From DASZUK01 sp963844575 (GTDB lineage Bacteria > Actinomycetota > Acidimicrobiia > Acidimicrobiales > RAAP-2), in assembly GCA_963844575.1 (NCBI GenBank), contig CAWJOU010000005.1, positions 3,100,001 to 3,164,000 on the forward strand: a stretch of DNA of 64,000 nucleotides. Reading direction: 5' to 3'. This document shows positions 8,442 to 15,845 of the stretch, in pieces. The position numbers and the translations under genes are program-made. Every line of letters starts with the position of its first letter. The first letter of the stretch is position 1. The notes beneath the pieces were generated by a model that saw only the letters and a program-made list of their open reading frames with translations, did no database searches and was not told the origin of the DNA.

Positions 8442-9170
8442 ATGCACGAACGGCACATCCCCCTCGAAGGGGCCGTCAACTTCCGGGACCTCGGCGGCTA
8501 CGAGACGACCGACGGCCGCAAGATCCGCTGGCGCACGCTCTTCCGGGCCGACGGTCTCTCCCGCCTGACCGACAACGACCGGGCGGCCATCCGGCAGCTC
8601 GGCGTGGCGACGGTCATCGATCTGCGGTCGAGCCACGAGGTCAAGGGTGGGCGCTTCCCGGTCGAGGACATCCCGGTCGGCTTCCATCACTTCCCGTTGC
8701 TCGAGGACGTCCCGGACCCGGACCAGTTCACGTACACCCCGGGGCTGCTGGCATCGTCGTACCGGACGATGACCAGGGACGCGGGGCCACAGATCGCGGA
8801 GATCCTGTCGATCATCGCCCGCCGGCACGCCCATCCGGTGATCGTCCACTGCACCGCCGGGAAGGACCGGACCGGCGTCCTCGTCGCCGTCCTCCTCGGC
8901 GTCCTCGGCGTGCCGGAGCCGACGATCGTCGACGACTACGCGCTGAGTGGCCAGGCGATGGCCGCATTGCGCCAGAAGCTCATCGAGCGCTATCCCGCTG
9001 GCCGCGACGTCATCGACCGGGCCGACGAGGTCTTCTCCGCCGAGCCGGCGAACATCGCCGGCCTGCTCCAGACGCTCACCGACGAGTACGGCTCGATTGC
9101 CGAGTACGGCGAAGCCATCGGTGTCGGCCCCGACGTCGTCGCCGGGTTGCGCGACACGCTTCTCGACTAG
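8442..9170 (+). CDS. tyrosine/dual-specificity phosphatase (MptpB-like)
   Basis: The 242-residue protein matches the bacterial Y_phosphatase3 family typified by mycobacterial PtpB. FRDLGGYE (residues 14-21) is the N-terminal signature. HCTAGKDRTG (136-145) is the P-loop with nucleophile Cys137 and Arg143, and the Lys within the loop is typical of phosphoinositide-tolerant members. ATG at 8442 is chosen because it opens this signature directly. The gene lies 2 bp after pspAB. Its stop overlaps the phhB stop on the other strand by 4 bp. Confidence 0.85.
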   Translation: MHERHIPLEGAVNFRDLGGYETTDGRKIRWRTLFRADGLSRLTDNDRAAIRQLGVATVIDLRSSHEVKGGRFPVEDIPVGFHHFPLLEDVPDPDQFTYTPGLLASSYRTMTRDAGPQIAEILSIIARRHAHPVIVHCTAGKDRTGVLVAVLLGVLGVPEPTIVDDYALSGQAMAALRQKLIERYPAGRDVIDRADEVFSAEPANIAGLLQTLTDEYGSIAEYGEAIGVGPDVVAGLRDTLLD

Positions 9171-9436
9171 ACGGTGTCGATCTGAGCCGCGAGGTCCAGA
9201 TCCTTGGCCGTCAACCCGCCGGCCGAATGGGTCGTCAATCGGAGCGTGACGGTGTTCCAGCGGATATCGATGTCCGGGTGGTGGTTGGCGGCCTCCGCGA
9301 GCTCACCCACCGAGTTGACATAGGCCAGCGCGGCGACGAAGTCGGCCTTCTGGACGACCTTGACGAGCACGTCGTCCTCCCGCGACCAGTCCAGTTCGGG
9401 CAGCGACGCATCGACGGTGTCGTGGCTCAACGTCAT
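9167..9436 (-). CDS. phhB: 4a-hydroxytetrahydrobiopterin dehydratase (PCD/DCoH family)
   Basis: This 89-residue protein has the family motif HHPDID (about 54-59) flanked by AEAANHHPDIDIRW, with the active-site histidines. Such enzymes dehydrate pterin-4a-carbinolamine. In bacteria without phenylalanine hydroxylase they may serve other pterin pathways. The ATG overlaps the fumC stop by 4 bp, so it is the last gene of nfo-fumC-phhB. Confidence 0.85.
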   Translation of the reverse strand: MTLSHDTVDASLPELDWSREDDVLVKVVQKADFVAALAYVNSVGELAEAANHHPDIDIRWNTVTLRLTTHSAGGLTAKDLDLAAQIDTV

Positions 9437-10821
9437 GGATGGGTCATCTCCTCCGGCCGGACCGCGTCGTCGAACTGTTCGCCGGTGAGGTAGCCGAGCT
9501 CGACCGCGGCCTCCCGCAGCGTCGTCCGCTCCTTGTACGCCTTCTTGGCGACGTCGGCGGCCTTGTCGTAGCCGATGATCGGGTTGAGCGCGGTGACGAG
9601 CATCAGCGAGTTCTGGAGGTGACGTTGGATCTGCTCGCGGTCCGGCTCGAGCCCGTCGACGCAGAACAGCCGGAAGCCTCGGCACGCGCCCGTCAGCAGC
9701 TCGATCGAGTGCAGGACGTTGTGGATGATGACCGGCTTGTTGACGTTGAGCTCGAGGTTGCCGCGGGCTCCGGCGATGCCGACCGCGGTGTCGTTGCCGA
9801 TGATCTGGATGCAGACCATGATCATCGCCTCGCTCTGCGTCGGGTTGACCTTGCCCGGCATGATCGACGACCCCGGCTCGTTCGCCGGCAGGACGAGCTC
9901 GCCGAGCCCGCTCCGCGGCCCCGATCCGAGCCAGCGGAGGTCGTCGGCGATCTTCGTCAGCGAACCGGCAAGGACGCGCAGCGCGCTGCTCGTCCAGACC
10001 AGCGCGTCATGGGCGGCCAGCGCAGCGAACTTGTTCGGTGCGGTCACGAACGGCAGCCCGGTGATCTCGGCGATCTTGGCGGCGACGCGCTCGCCGAACT
10101 CGGGGTGCGTGTTGAGGCCGGTGCCGACCGCGGTCCCCCCGGCGGCCAGCTCGTAGAGGCCGGGCAGCGTCTGCTCGATCCGGACGAGGTCGGCGTCGAG
10201 CTGGGCAACGTATCCGGAGAACTCCTGGCCGAGCGTGAGCGGGACCGCGTCCATCAGGTGCGTCCGGCCGATCTTCGTCACCGTGGCGTACGCGTCGGCC
10301 TTCTCGGCCAGCGCGTCCCGCAGGTCCCGGACGGTCGGCAGCAGGCGATCGGTCAGCTCCGACGCCGCGGCGATGTGCATCGCGGTCGGGAACGTGTCGT
10401 TCGACGACTGCGACATGTTGACGTCGTCGTTCGGATGGACTGGCGACTTCGATCCCAGGACGCCGCCGGCCAGCTCGATCGCCCGGTTGGCGATCACCTC
10501 GTTGGCGTTCATGTTGCTCTGCGTCCCGCTCCCGGTCTGCCAGACGCGGAGCGGGAAATGGTCGTCCAGCTTGCCCTCCGCGACCTCGCGGGCCGCGGCG
10601 GCGATCAGGTCGGCGATGCGCCGGTCCATCTTGCCCAGGTCGGCGTTGACGACGGCCGACGCCTCCTTGAGGATGCCCATGCCCCGGATCATCGACCGCG
10701 GCATCCGGTCGTAGCCGATGTCGAAGTGGTGGAGCGACCGGGCCGTCTGGGCGCCCCAGTACCGGTCGGCCGGTACCTCGATCTCCCCCATGCTGTCGGA
10801 CTCGATGCGGGTACCGCTCAA
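9433..10821 (-). CDS. fumC: class II fumarate hydratase
   Basis: FumC interconverts fumarate and malate in the TCA cycle. The 462-residue protein has the superfamily signature GSSIMPGKVNP and the conserved region VHPNDDVNMSQSSNDTFPTA. I use the TTG at 10821 because family members begin with an equivalent RIExDxMGEIEVPADRYWGAQT segment, and because the TTGA at that point overlaps the nfo stop. An ATG at 10791 would cut conserved residues. It lies between nfo and phhB with 4-bp overlaps at both ends. Confidence 0.95.
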   Translation of the reverse strand: MSGTRIESDSMGEIEVPADRYWGAQTARSLHHFDIGYDRMPRSMIRGMGILKEASAVVNADLGKMDRRIADLIAAAAREVAEGKLDDHFPLRVWQTGSGTQSNMNANEVIANRAIELAGGVLGSKSPVHPNDDVNMSQSSNDTFPTAMHIAAASELTDRLLPTVRDLRDALAEKADAYATVTKIGRTHLMDAVPLTLGQEFSGYVAQLDADLVRIEQTLPGLYELAAGGTAVGTGLNTHPEFGERVAAKIAEITGLPFVTAPNKFAALAAHDALVWTSSALRVLAGSLTKIADDLRWLGSGPRSGLGELVLPANEPGSSIMPGKVNPTQSEAMIMVCIQIIGNDTAVGIAGARGNLELNVNKPVIIHNVLHSIELLTGACRGFRLFCVDGLEPDREQIQRHLQNSLMLVTALNPIIGYDKAADVAKKAYKERTTLREAAVELGYLTGEQFDDAVRPEEMTHP

Positions 10822-11744
10822 CGTTCCTCCTTCTCCGGCTCAGGCCGGACCAGCATAGGACCGGCCTCGTGGCCCCGGGCAGCCAGCCCCAGGTCTAGAG
10901 CCCGGCGAGCGGCCGCCAGCTGGTCCACATCGGGGCCGTCGCCAGACCCCGGGACCTCGAGGGCAGCGGCCAGGTTCTGGACGGCCGGGTGGCTGATCAA
11001 CGCGCCGAGGCCGTCCAGGCCGATCGTCCCGGCGCCGAGGTTCTCGTGCCGGTCCCGGTTGGCGCCGAACGGGACCTTCGAGTCGTTCAGGTGCAGGAAC
11101 CGCAGCCGGTCCAGCCCGATCACGTCGTCGAAGTCGGCCATGACCCGGTCGGCGTCGTCGACCGTGGCGAACCCGATCCCGGACGCCCAGAGATGCTGCG
11201 TGTCCAGACACACGCCGAGGTCGGTGTCGCCGGCCCGGTCCAGGACGTCGGCCAGCTCATCGAAGCTCCGCCCCATCGTCCCGCCGGCCCCGGCCGCGTT
11301 CTCCAGCAGGATCGGGCAACGGTGTCCGGGGAGCGGATCGGCGGCCGACGCGGTCGCGTCGACCAACGCGTCGACCACCTGGGGCACGCAACCGGCCGCG
11401 CCGAGGCCCTTGTGACTACCGATGTGCAGGACGAGCCCGTCCGCGCCCATCCCCCGAGCCGCTTCGAGGTTGGCGATCAGGCAGGCCCGGGAGCGGGCGA
11501 GCAGACTCGGGTCGTCGGTGGCCAGGTTGATCAGGTACGTCGCGTGGCAGAACGTCGCCGCCACGTCCGGGTGGGCGGCCTGGGCGGCCCGGTAACCGGC
11601 GAGAACGTCCGGGGCGTACTGCGTCGGCTTCCACGCTCGAGGGCTCTGCGTGAAGACCTGGACGACCTCCGCCCCGATCTCCGAGGCCCGCTCCAGCGCC
11701 GGGACCAATTTCCCGCCGGCACGGACGTGGGCACCGATCAGCAC
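10818..11744 (-). CDS. nfo: deoxyribonuclease IV (endonuclease IV, AP endonuclease)
   Basis: Endonuclease IV cuts 5' to abasic sites in base-excision repair. The 308-residue TIM-barrel protein begins at GTG (LIGAHVRAGGK). The zinc-ligand segments are visible: CHATYLINLA, LHIGSHKG, LLENAAGAGG, CLDTQHLWASG, HLNDSKVPFG and RHENLGAGTIG. It heads the nfo-fumC-phhB operon. The start is 28 bp from the divergent PPOX gene. Confidence 0.93.
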   Translation of the reverse strand: MLIGAHVRAGGKLVPALERASEIGAEVVQVFTQSPRAWKPTQYAPDVLAGYRAAQAAHPDVAATFCHATYLINLATDDPSLLARSRACLIANLEAARGMGADGLVLHIGSHKGLGAAGCVPQVVDALVDATASAADPLPGHRCPILLENAAGAGGTMGRSFDELADVLDRAGDTDLGVCLDTQHLWASGIGFATVDDADRVMADFDDVIGLDRLRFLHLNDSKVPFGANRDRHENLGAGTIGLDGLGALISHPAVQNLAAALEVPGSGDGPDVDQLAAARRALDLGLAARGHEAGPMLVRPEPEKEER

Positions 11745-11760
11745 GACACGACCGTACCGG

Positions 11761-11766
11761 TAGGGT
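11761..11766 (+). promoter_or_regulatory. putative -10 box (TAGGGT) of the PPOX gene, leaderless
   Basis: TAGGGT is followed by exactly 6 nt and then the ATG at 11773. The region upstream is only 28 bp long and also holds the start of nfo, so no conventional 5' leader is available. Confidence 0.45.
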
Positions 11767-11772
11767 GCACTC

Positions 11773-12171
11773 ATGACCGACAAGCTGAGCGACAAAGCCC
11801 GGGCGCTCCTCGCCCGACCCGTCCTGGCGACCCTCGCCACCGTGGGCTCCGACGGTGGGCCGCAGGTGACCCCGCTGTGGATCGACGTCGACGGCGACGA
11901 CCTCCTCGTCAATACCGCCCATGGCCGCGTCAAGGCGCGCAACCTCGAGCGGGACCACCGGGTGGCCATCACCGTCCTCGACCCCGACGACCCCTACAAC
12001 GTCGTCGTCGCCCGCGGCACCGTCGTCGACGTCACCACCGACGGCGCGGACGAGCACATCGACCAACTGGCCAAGAAATACCTGGGCGTCGACGAGTACC
12101 CGATGCGCCAGCCCGGCGAGGTCCGGCTCAAGATCCGCATCCGGACGGATCGCATCCCGATGCAGGGCTAG
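11773..12171 (+). CDS. PPOX-class F420-dependent oxidoreductase
   Basis: This 132-residue split beta-barrel protein has the hallmark N-terminal half of the TIGR03618-type family: LARPVLATLATVGSDGGPQVTPLWID (start), then LVNTAHGRVKARNLERDHRV. Relatives bind F420, FMN or heme and act on small redox substrates. The C-terminal GEVRLKIRIRTDRIPMQ is typical of F420-binding members. Four PPOX genes occur in this window. Its stop overlaps the stop of the convergent DUF222/HNH gene. Confidence 0.85.
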   Translation: MTDKLSDKARALLARPVLATLATVGSDGGPQVTPLWIDVDGDDLLVNTAHGRVKARNLERDHRVAITVLDPDDPYNVVVARGTVVDVTTDGADEHIDQLAKKYLGVDEYPMRQPGEVRLKIRIRTDRIPMQG

Positions 12172-13451
12172 CGTCTAAGCCAACGAACCTGCCCGTCGAC
12201 TTCGACGAGGCGAAAACCACCGGCCGTCTTCATCCGGTGGTGCGGTGGACAGAGCCGGCAGGTGTTCGCCAGCTCCGTCGGGCCGCCCTTTGCGAAGTCC
12301 CACCGGTGATCGATCTGCAGGTGTTCGGTGGCGTCGCAGCCCGGTACCGCGCAGGTACGGTCCCGCTCCATCAGCGCTCGGCGTAGCGACGCCGGGATCG
12401 TCCGCTTCTTCGACGTCACCGCCCTGACGTCGGTGCCCTCGGTCACGACGACGTGGAAGACCGCGTCGCCGAGCAGATCCTTGGCCACGTCGATCGGAAT
12501 CGGCCCGACGCCGGGGATCTCGCAGGTCTCGTCGCCGTCCACGAAGCCGCGGCGGAGGGCCGCCGCGTCCACCCGGACGGCCACCTGGGCGTTCGGTTCG
12601 CCTCGGCGGTTCCCGCCGACCACGCGGACCAGAGCATCGGCCAGGTAGGCATCGGGCCGATCGCGCTCGCCGGCCGCCCAGGCCTCCTTGAAGACCCGAT
12701 CGGCCTCCTTTTCGAGGACGGCCTTCATCCGGGCGCCGTCGACCGTCGGTAGCCATGCCTCCAGGCGAACCCCGCCCGCCGGCGGTGACCAGATCCGGCA
12801 GTACCGGCGGCGCTGGACCTGGGCTTCCCGCTCGGCGACGGAAGCCTCCCCGTACGCCTTGCGCTTGACGCGGGCGGCTTCCGCCTTGAGCTCCTTCAAT
12901 GAGCCGGTCGCCGCCGTTTCGACCAATCGAGCCTGAGAGGACGGGTCGAGCGCCCCCGCATCGGCCGTCACGGCCGCTTGGGCCAGCGAGAGCTGGCCGT
13001 CAGCGAAGGCGCGGTCGACCACCGGGCTCTCAGCCAACTGTGCCGCCGTCCTCAGGACTCCCAGAGCCTGGCCGACCGACTCGCCCGCCGCCTCGGCCAT
13101 CCACCGCGCCGCGCTCTTGTGACCGGTCGTCTCGTAGGCCCCAGTCGCCTCGACCCGCAGAGCGAACCGGGTGCGAAGGGCCGCCCCGAGCCGCTCCAGG
13201 GCAACGCCGAACGTCACTACCTCGGCGGCGTCTTCGCCGCTCATCACCTCGGCACGGAGTCCGGCAGTGACGGACCGCAGATCGGCCAGGCGGTTCCGCA
13301 GGTCACCGAGGGTCGTTCTGGGGGTGCTGGCCGGATCGGCGGCGTTAGCCTGGCCGGGGCCACCGACCGGGCCGATCGCTTTCCCGACCGCGGCCTCTGG
13401 ATCGACGACGTCAGGACAAGTACCGGCAAGTGTGGTGGCCGTCGACGTCAT
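12168..13451 (-). CDS. DUF222/HNH endonuclease-like protein (13E12 type)
   Basis: The 427-residue protein has an N-terminal DUF222 helical domain (about 70-300) and a C-terminal HNH nuclease-type motif. CAVPGCDATEHLQIDH, CRLCPPHHRMK and flanking residues supply two CxxC-like zinc pairs and the catalytic histidines. Such genes are multicopy in actinobacteria and their role is unknown; nuclease activity is inferred. ATG at 13451 is preferred; the frame stays open upstream into the left end of the adjacent IS630 element. Only 31 bp remain between this ATG and the insertion, so the native promoter may be displaced. Confidence 0.8.
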   Translation of the reverse strand: MTSTATTLAGTCPDVVDPEAAVGKAIGPVGGPGQANAADPASTPRTTLGDLRNRLADLRSVTAGLRAEVMSGEDAAEVVTFGVALERLGAALRTRFALRVEATGAYETTGHKSAARWMAEAAGESVGQALGVLRTAAQLAESPVVDRAFADGQLSLAQAAVTADAGALDPSSQARLVETAATGSLKELKAEAARVKRKAYGEASVAEREAQVQRRRYCRIWSPPAGGVRLEAWLPTVDGARMKAVLEKEADRVFKEAWAAGERDRPDAYLADALVRVVGGNRRGEPNAQVAVRVDAAALRRGFVDGDETCEIPGVGPIPIDVAKDLLGDAVFHVVVTEGTDVRAVTSKKRTIPASLRRALMERDRTCAVPGCDATEHLQIDHRWDFAKGGPTELANTCRLCPPHHRMKTAGGFRLVEVDGQVRWLRR

Positions 13452-13482
13452 GGACCGATCGTGCCAGACGAGTGTGTCACTA

Positions 13483-14721
13483 GTGTCCTGAGTCGCTGAT
13501 TCGGGAGAAATATCCCCGATTCGGGAATTTCTGGTTCGACGGCGCGTTCTTTCCATCGTTCACCTGTGACGATGGGAGGCGACATGGCAATGATGGGACG
13601 GCCGAAACCAGCACTGGTGCTCACCGACGAAGAGCGCTCGACCCTCGAGCGACTGGCGACGAGGCGCAAGAGCGCCCAGGCGCTCGCCATGCGCTGCCGC
13701 ATCGTGCTCGGGTGCGCCACCGGGGCGACCAATGCCATCGTCGCCGCCGAGCTGGGTGTCTCAGGGGCCATGGTCGGCAAGTGGCGTTCACGCTTCGTCG
13801 CCGAACGCCTCGACGGACTCTTGGACGCACCCCGGCCCGGAGCGACCCGGACGATCACCGACGACCAGGTCGAAGCGGTGATCGTGAAGACCTTGGAGGA
13901 GAAGCCGAAGGACGCGACGCACTGGTCGACGCGGTCGATGGCCAAGGCGACCGGGATGAACCAGACCGCTATCTCGAGGATCTGGCGGGCCTTCGGACTG
14001 CAGCCTCATCGGGCCGAGAGCTTCAAGCTCTCCACTGATCCGCTCTTCGTCGAGAAGGTCCGCGACGTCGTCGGCCTCTATCTCGATCCCCCCGAGCGCG
14101 CCGCGGTGCTCTGCGTCGACGAGAAAAGTCAGATCCAGGCGCTCAACCGCTACCAGCCGATCTTCTCGATGCTGCCCGGGGTCCCTGAGCGACGAAGCCA
14201 CGACTACGTGCGCCACGGGACCACGAGCTTGTTCGCAGCACTGAACATGGGATCAGGCAAGGTCATCGGCTCGCTGCACAAGCACCACCGGGCGACGGAG
14301 TTCAAGCGCTTCCTCGTCCGCATCGACAACGAGGTCCCCCAAGATCTCGAGGTCCATCTCATCCTCGATAACTACGCCACCCACAAGACCCCGGAGATCC
14401 ACCGGTGGTTGCTGCGCCATCCCCGCTTTCATCTGCACTTCACGCCGACCTCGGGGTCGTGGCTCAACATGGTCGAACGGTGGTTCGGCGAGCTGACGAC
14501 GAAGAAGATCCGTCGCGGCTCACATCTCAGCGTCAAGGCGCTCGAAGCCGACATCACCGAGTGGATCGAAACCTGGAACGAGAACCCACGTCCCTATGTC
14601 TGGGTCAAGACCGCCGACCAGATCCTCGCCGCGCTCGCTCGTTACTGCGAGCGGGTCTCCGCCGCCGCGGCGGGCAACACCAGCTCTGGCACTTAAGTAT
14701 CGAATCAGCGACTCACGACAC
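13483..14721 (+). mobile_element. IS630-type insertion sequence with TA target duplication
   Basis: The element is 1239 bp and encodes one DDE transposase. The ends are inverted repeats. The left is GTGTCCTGAGTCGCTGATTCG (13483-13503) and the reverse complement of the right end (14701-14721) matches at 20 of 21 positions. TA flanks both sides (13481-13482 and 14722-14723), the usual IS630/Tc1 target duplication. The element appears intact. Confidence 0.92.
13584..14696 (+). CDS. IS630 family transposase
   Basis: This 370-residue DDE transposase has an N-terminal helix-turn-helix region (GVSGAMVGKWRSRF) and a linker HTH (ATGMNQTAISRIWRAFGL). The catalytic segments are VLCVDEKSQIQAL (first Asp), LILDNYATHK (second Asp) and LNMVERWFGEL (Glu). 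The ATG is preceded by GGGAGG. No frameshift is seen, so it may be active. Confidence 0.93.
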   Translation: MAMMGRPKPALVLTDEERSTLERLATRRKSAQALAMRCRIVLGCATGATNAIVAAELGVSGAMVGKWRSRFVAERLDGLLDAPRPGATRTITDDQVEAVIVKTLEEKPKDATHWSTRSMAKATGMNQTAISRIWRAFGLQPHRAESFKLSTDPLFVEKVRDVVGLYLDPPERAAVLCVDEKSQIQALNRYQPIFSMLPGVPERRSHDYVRHGTTSLFAALNMGSGKVIGSLHKHHRATEFKRFLVRIDNEVPQDLEVHLILDNYATHKTPEIHRWLLRHPRFHLHFTPTSGSWLNMVERWFGELTTKKIRRGSHLSVKALEADITEWIETWNENPRPYVWVKTADQILAALARYCERVSAAAAGNTSSGT

Positions 14722-14772
14722 TAGGAGGGCCGTCGGATAGTGACGATTAACCACTGAAAAGTAGCGGTAAGC

Positions 14773-15817
14773 CTAGACGAGTGATTCCAAGGGATCGCTG
14801 CTGCGCAGCGGTCCACCACCGGCGCGAAAAAGGTGTCCAAGATCGGCGTTGCTCAAAGCCATTCCGACCTTGGAGGTCTCATGGACGCCGATCTGGACAC
14901 CCTTTGCACGGCACTCTACGTGCATGTCGACGACGAGTTGAAGACCCATCCCGAGCTGGCCCGATACCGACCGGTCGTCGGGATCGCCCCGAAGCTCTCC
15001 GACGCCGAGCTCGTCACGCTGTCGGTCGTCCAGGCCCTGTTGGGCTTCAGCTCCGAAACCCGGTTCCTCCGCTTCGCCAAGGCGCACCTTTGGCACCTGT
15101 TCCCCTACGTGCCCAACCAGTCCGGCTACAACAAGCGCCTCCGGGCCGCCGCCGGGCAACTCCAGGCCCTCATCCGGACGGTGGCCCGCCAGACGACGTT
15201 GTGGTCCGACGACCTCTGGATGGTGGACTCCACCCCCGTCGAGTGCGGGCGGTCTCGGGAGACGGCCAAGCGCAGCGAGCTGTCCGGCTTCGCCGGCTAC
15301 GGGTACTGCGCCAGTCACTCCCGCTACTTCTGGGGCCTCCGGCTCCACCTGGTCACGACGCCGGGCGGGCTGCCGATCACCTTCGCCCTCTCGAACCCCA
15401 AGCTCGACGAGCGCGAGGTACTCCGGGACCTCTTGGAAATCGAGCCCGAGCTGCTCGATGACCACCCCGGCCAGGTCGTCTTGGCCGACAAGGGGTACCG
15501 CAGCGCCGAGCTCGAGACCTTCTTGGCCGATCACGGTGCCACCTTGCTCCGACCGGCCATGCGGGGCGAAGACCAGCGTCCGGGCGTCCGGTTCTTGAAA
15601 CCCCTTCGCCAGGTCATCGAGTCGGTCAACGACACCTTGAAGGGCCAGCTCGACCTCGAGCGCCATGGCGGCCGAACGAAGGCCGGAGTCGTCGTACGGG
15701 TGCTGCAACGCCTGCTCGCCCTGACCGCAGTCATCTGGCACAACGACCGCGTCGGTGCCCGGCCCCACCGGTCGCTGCTCGCCTACGACCACTGACCCCT
15801 TGGAATTAATCATCTAG
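14773..15817 (+). mobile_element. IS982-type insertion sequence
   Basis: The element encodes one transposase and has imperfect inverted ends. The left begins CTAGACGAGTGATTCCAAGGG (14773-14793), and the complement of the right end (15797-15817) matches about 18 of 21 positions. No convincing target duplication is visible; aagc and aggc flank the ends. It starts 50 bp after the IS630 element, so two unrelated elements are packed together. Confidence 0.75.
14881..15795 (+). CDS. IS982 family transposase
   Basis: The 304-residue protein resembles actinobacterial IS982 transposases. It has the N-terminal LDTLCTALYVHVDDELK, the first catalytic Asp in WMVDSTPVECG, the second in VVLADKGYRS, and the Glu in RQVIESVNDTLKGQLDLE. 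It ends SLLAYDH, as in relatives. ATG at 14881 matches the usual start; an in-frame GTG 48 bp upstream is possible. No internal stop is seen. Confidence 0.9.
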   Translation: MDADLDTLCTALYVHVDDELKTHPELARYRPVVGIAPKLSDAELVTLSVVQALLGFSSETRFLRFAKAHLWHLFPYVPNQSGYNKRLRAAAGQLQALIRTVARQTTLWSDDLWMVDSTPVECGRSRETAKRSELSGFAGYGYCASHSRYFWGLRLHLVTTPGGLPITFALSNPKLDEREVLRDLLEIEPELLDDHPGQVVLADKGYRSAELETFLADHGATLLRPAMRGEDQRPGVRFLKPLRQVIESVNDTLKGQLDLERHGGRTKAGVVVRVLQRLLALTAVIWHNDRVGARPHRSLLAYDH

Positions 15818-15845
15818 AGGCGCCGTCCAGTCGCTCAACTAACGG

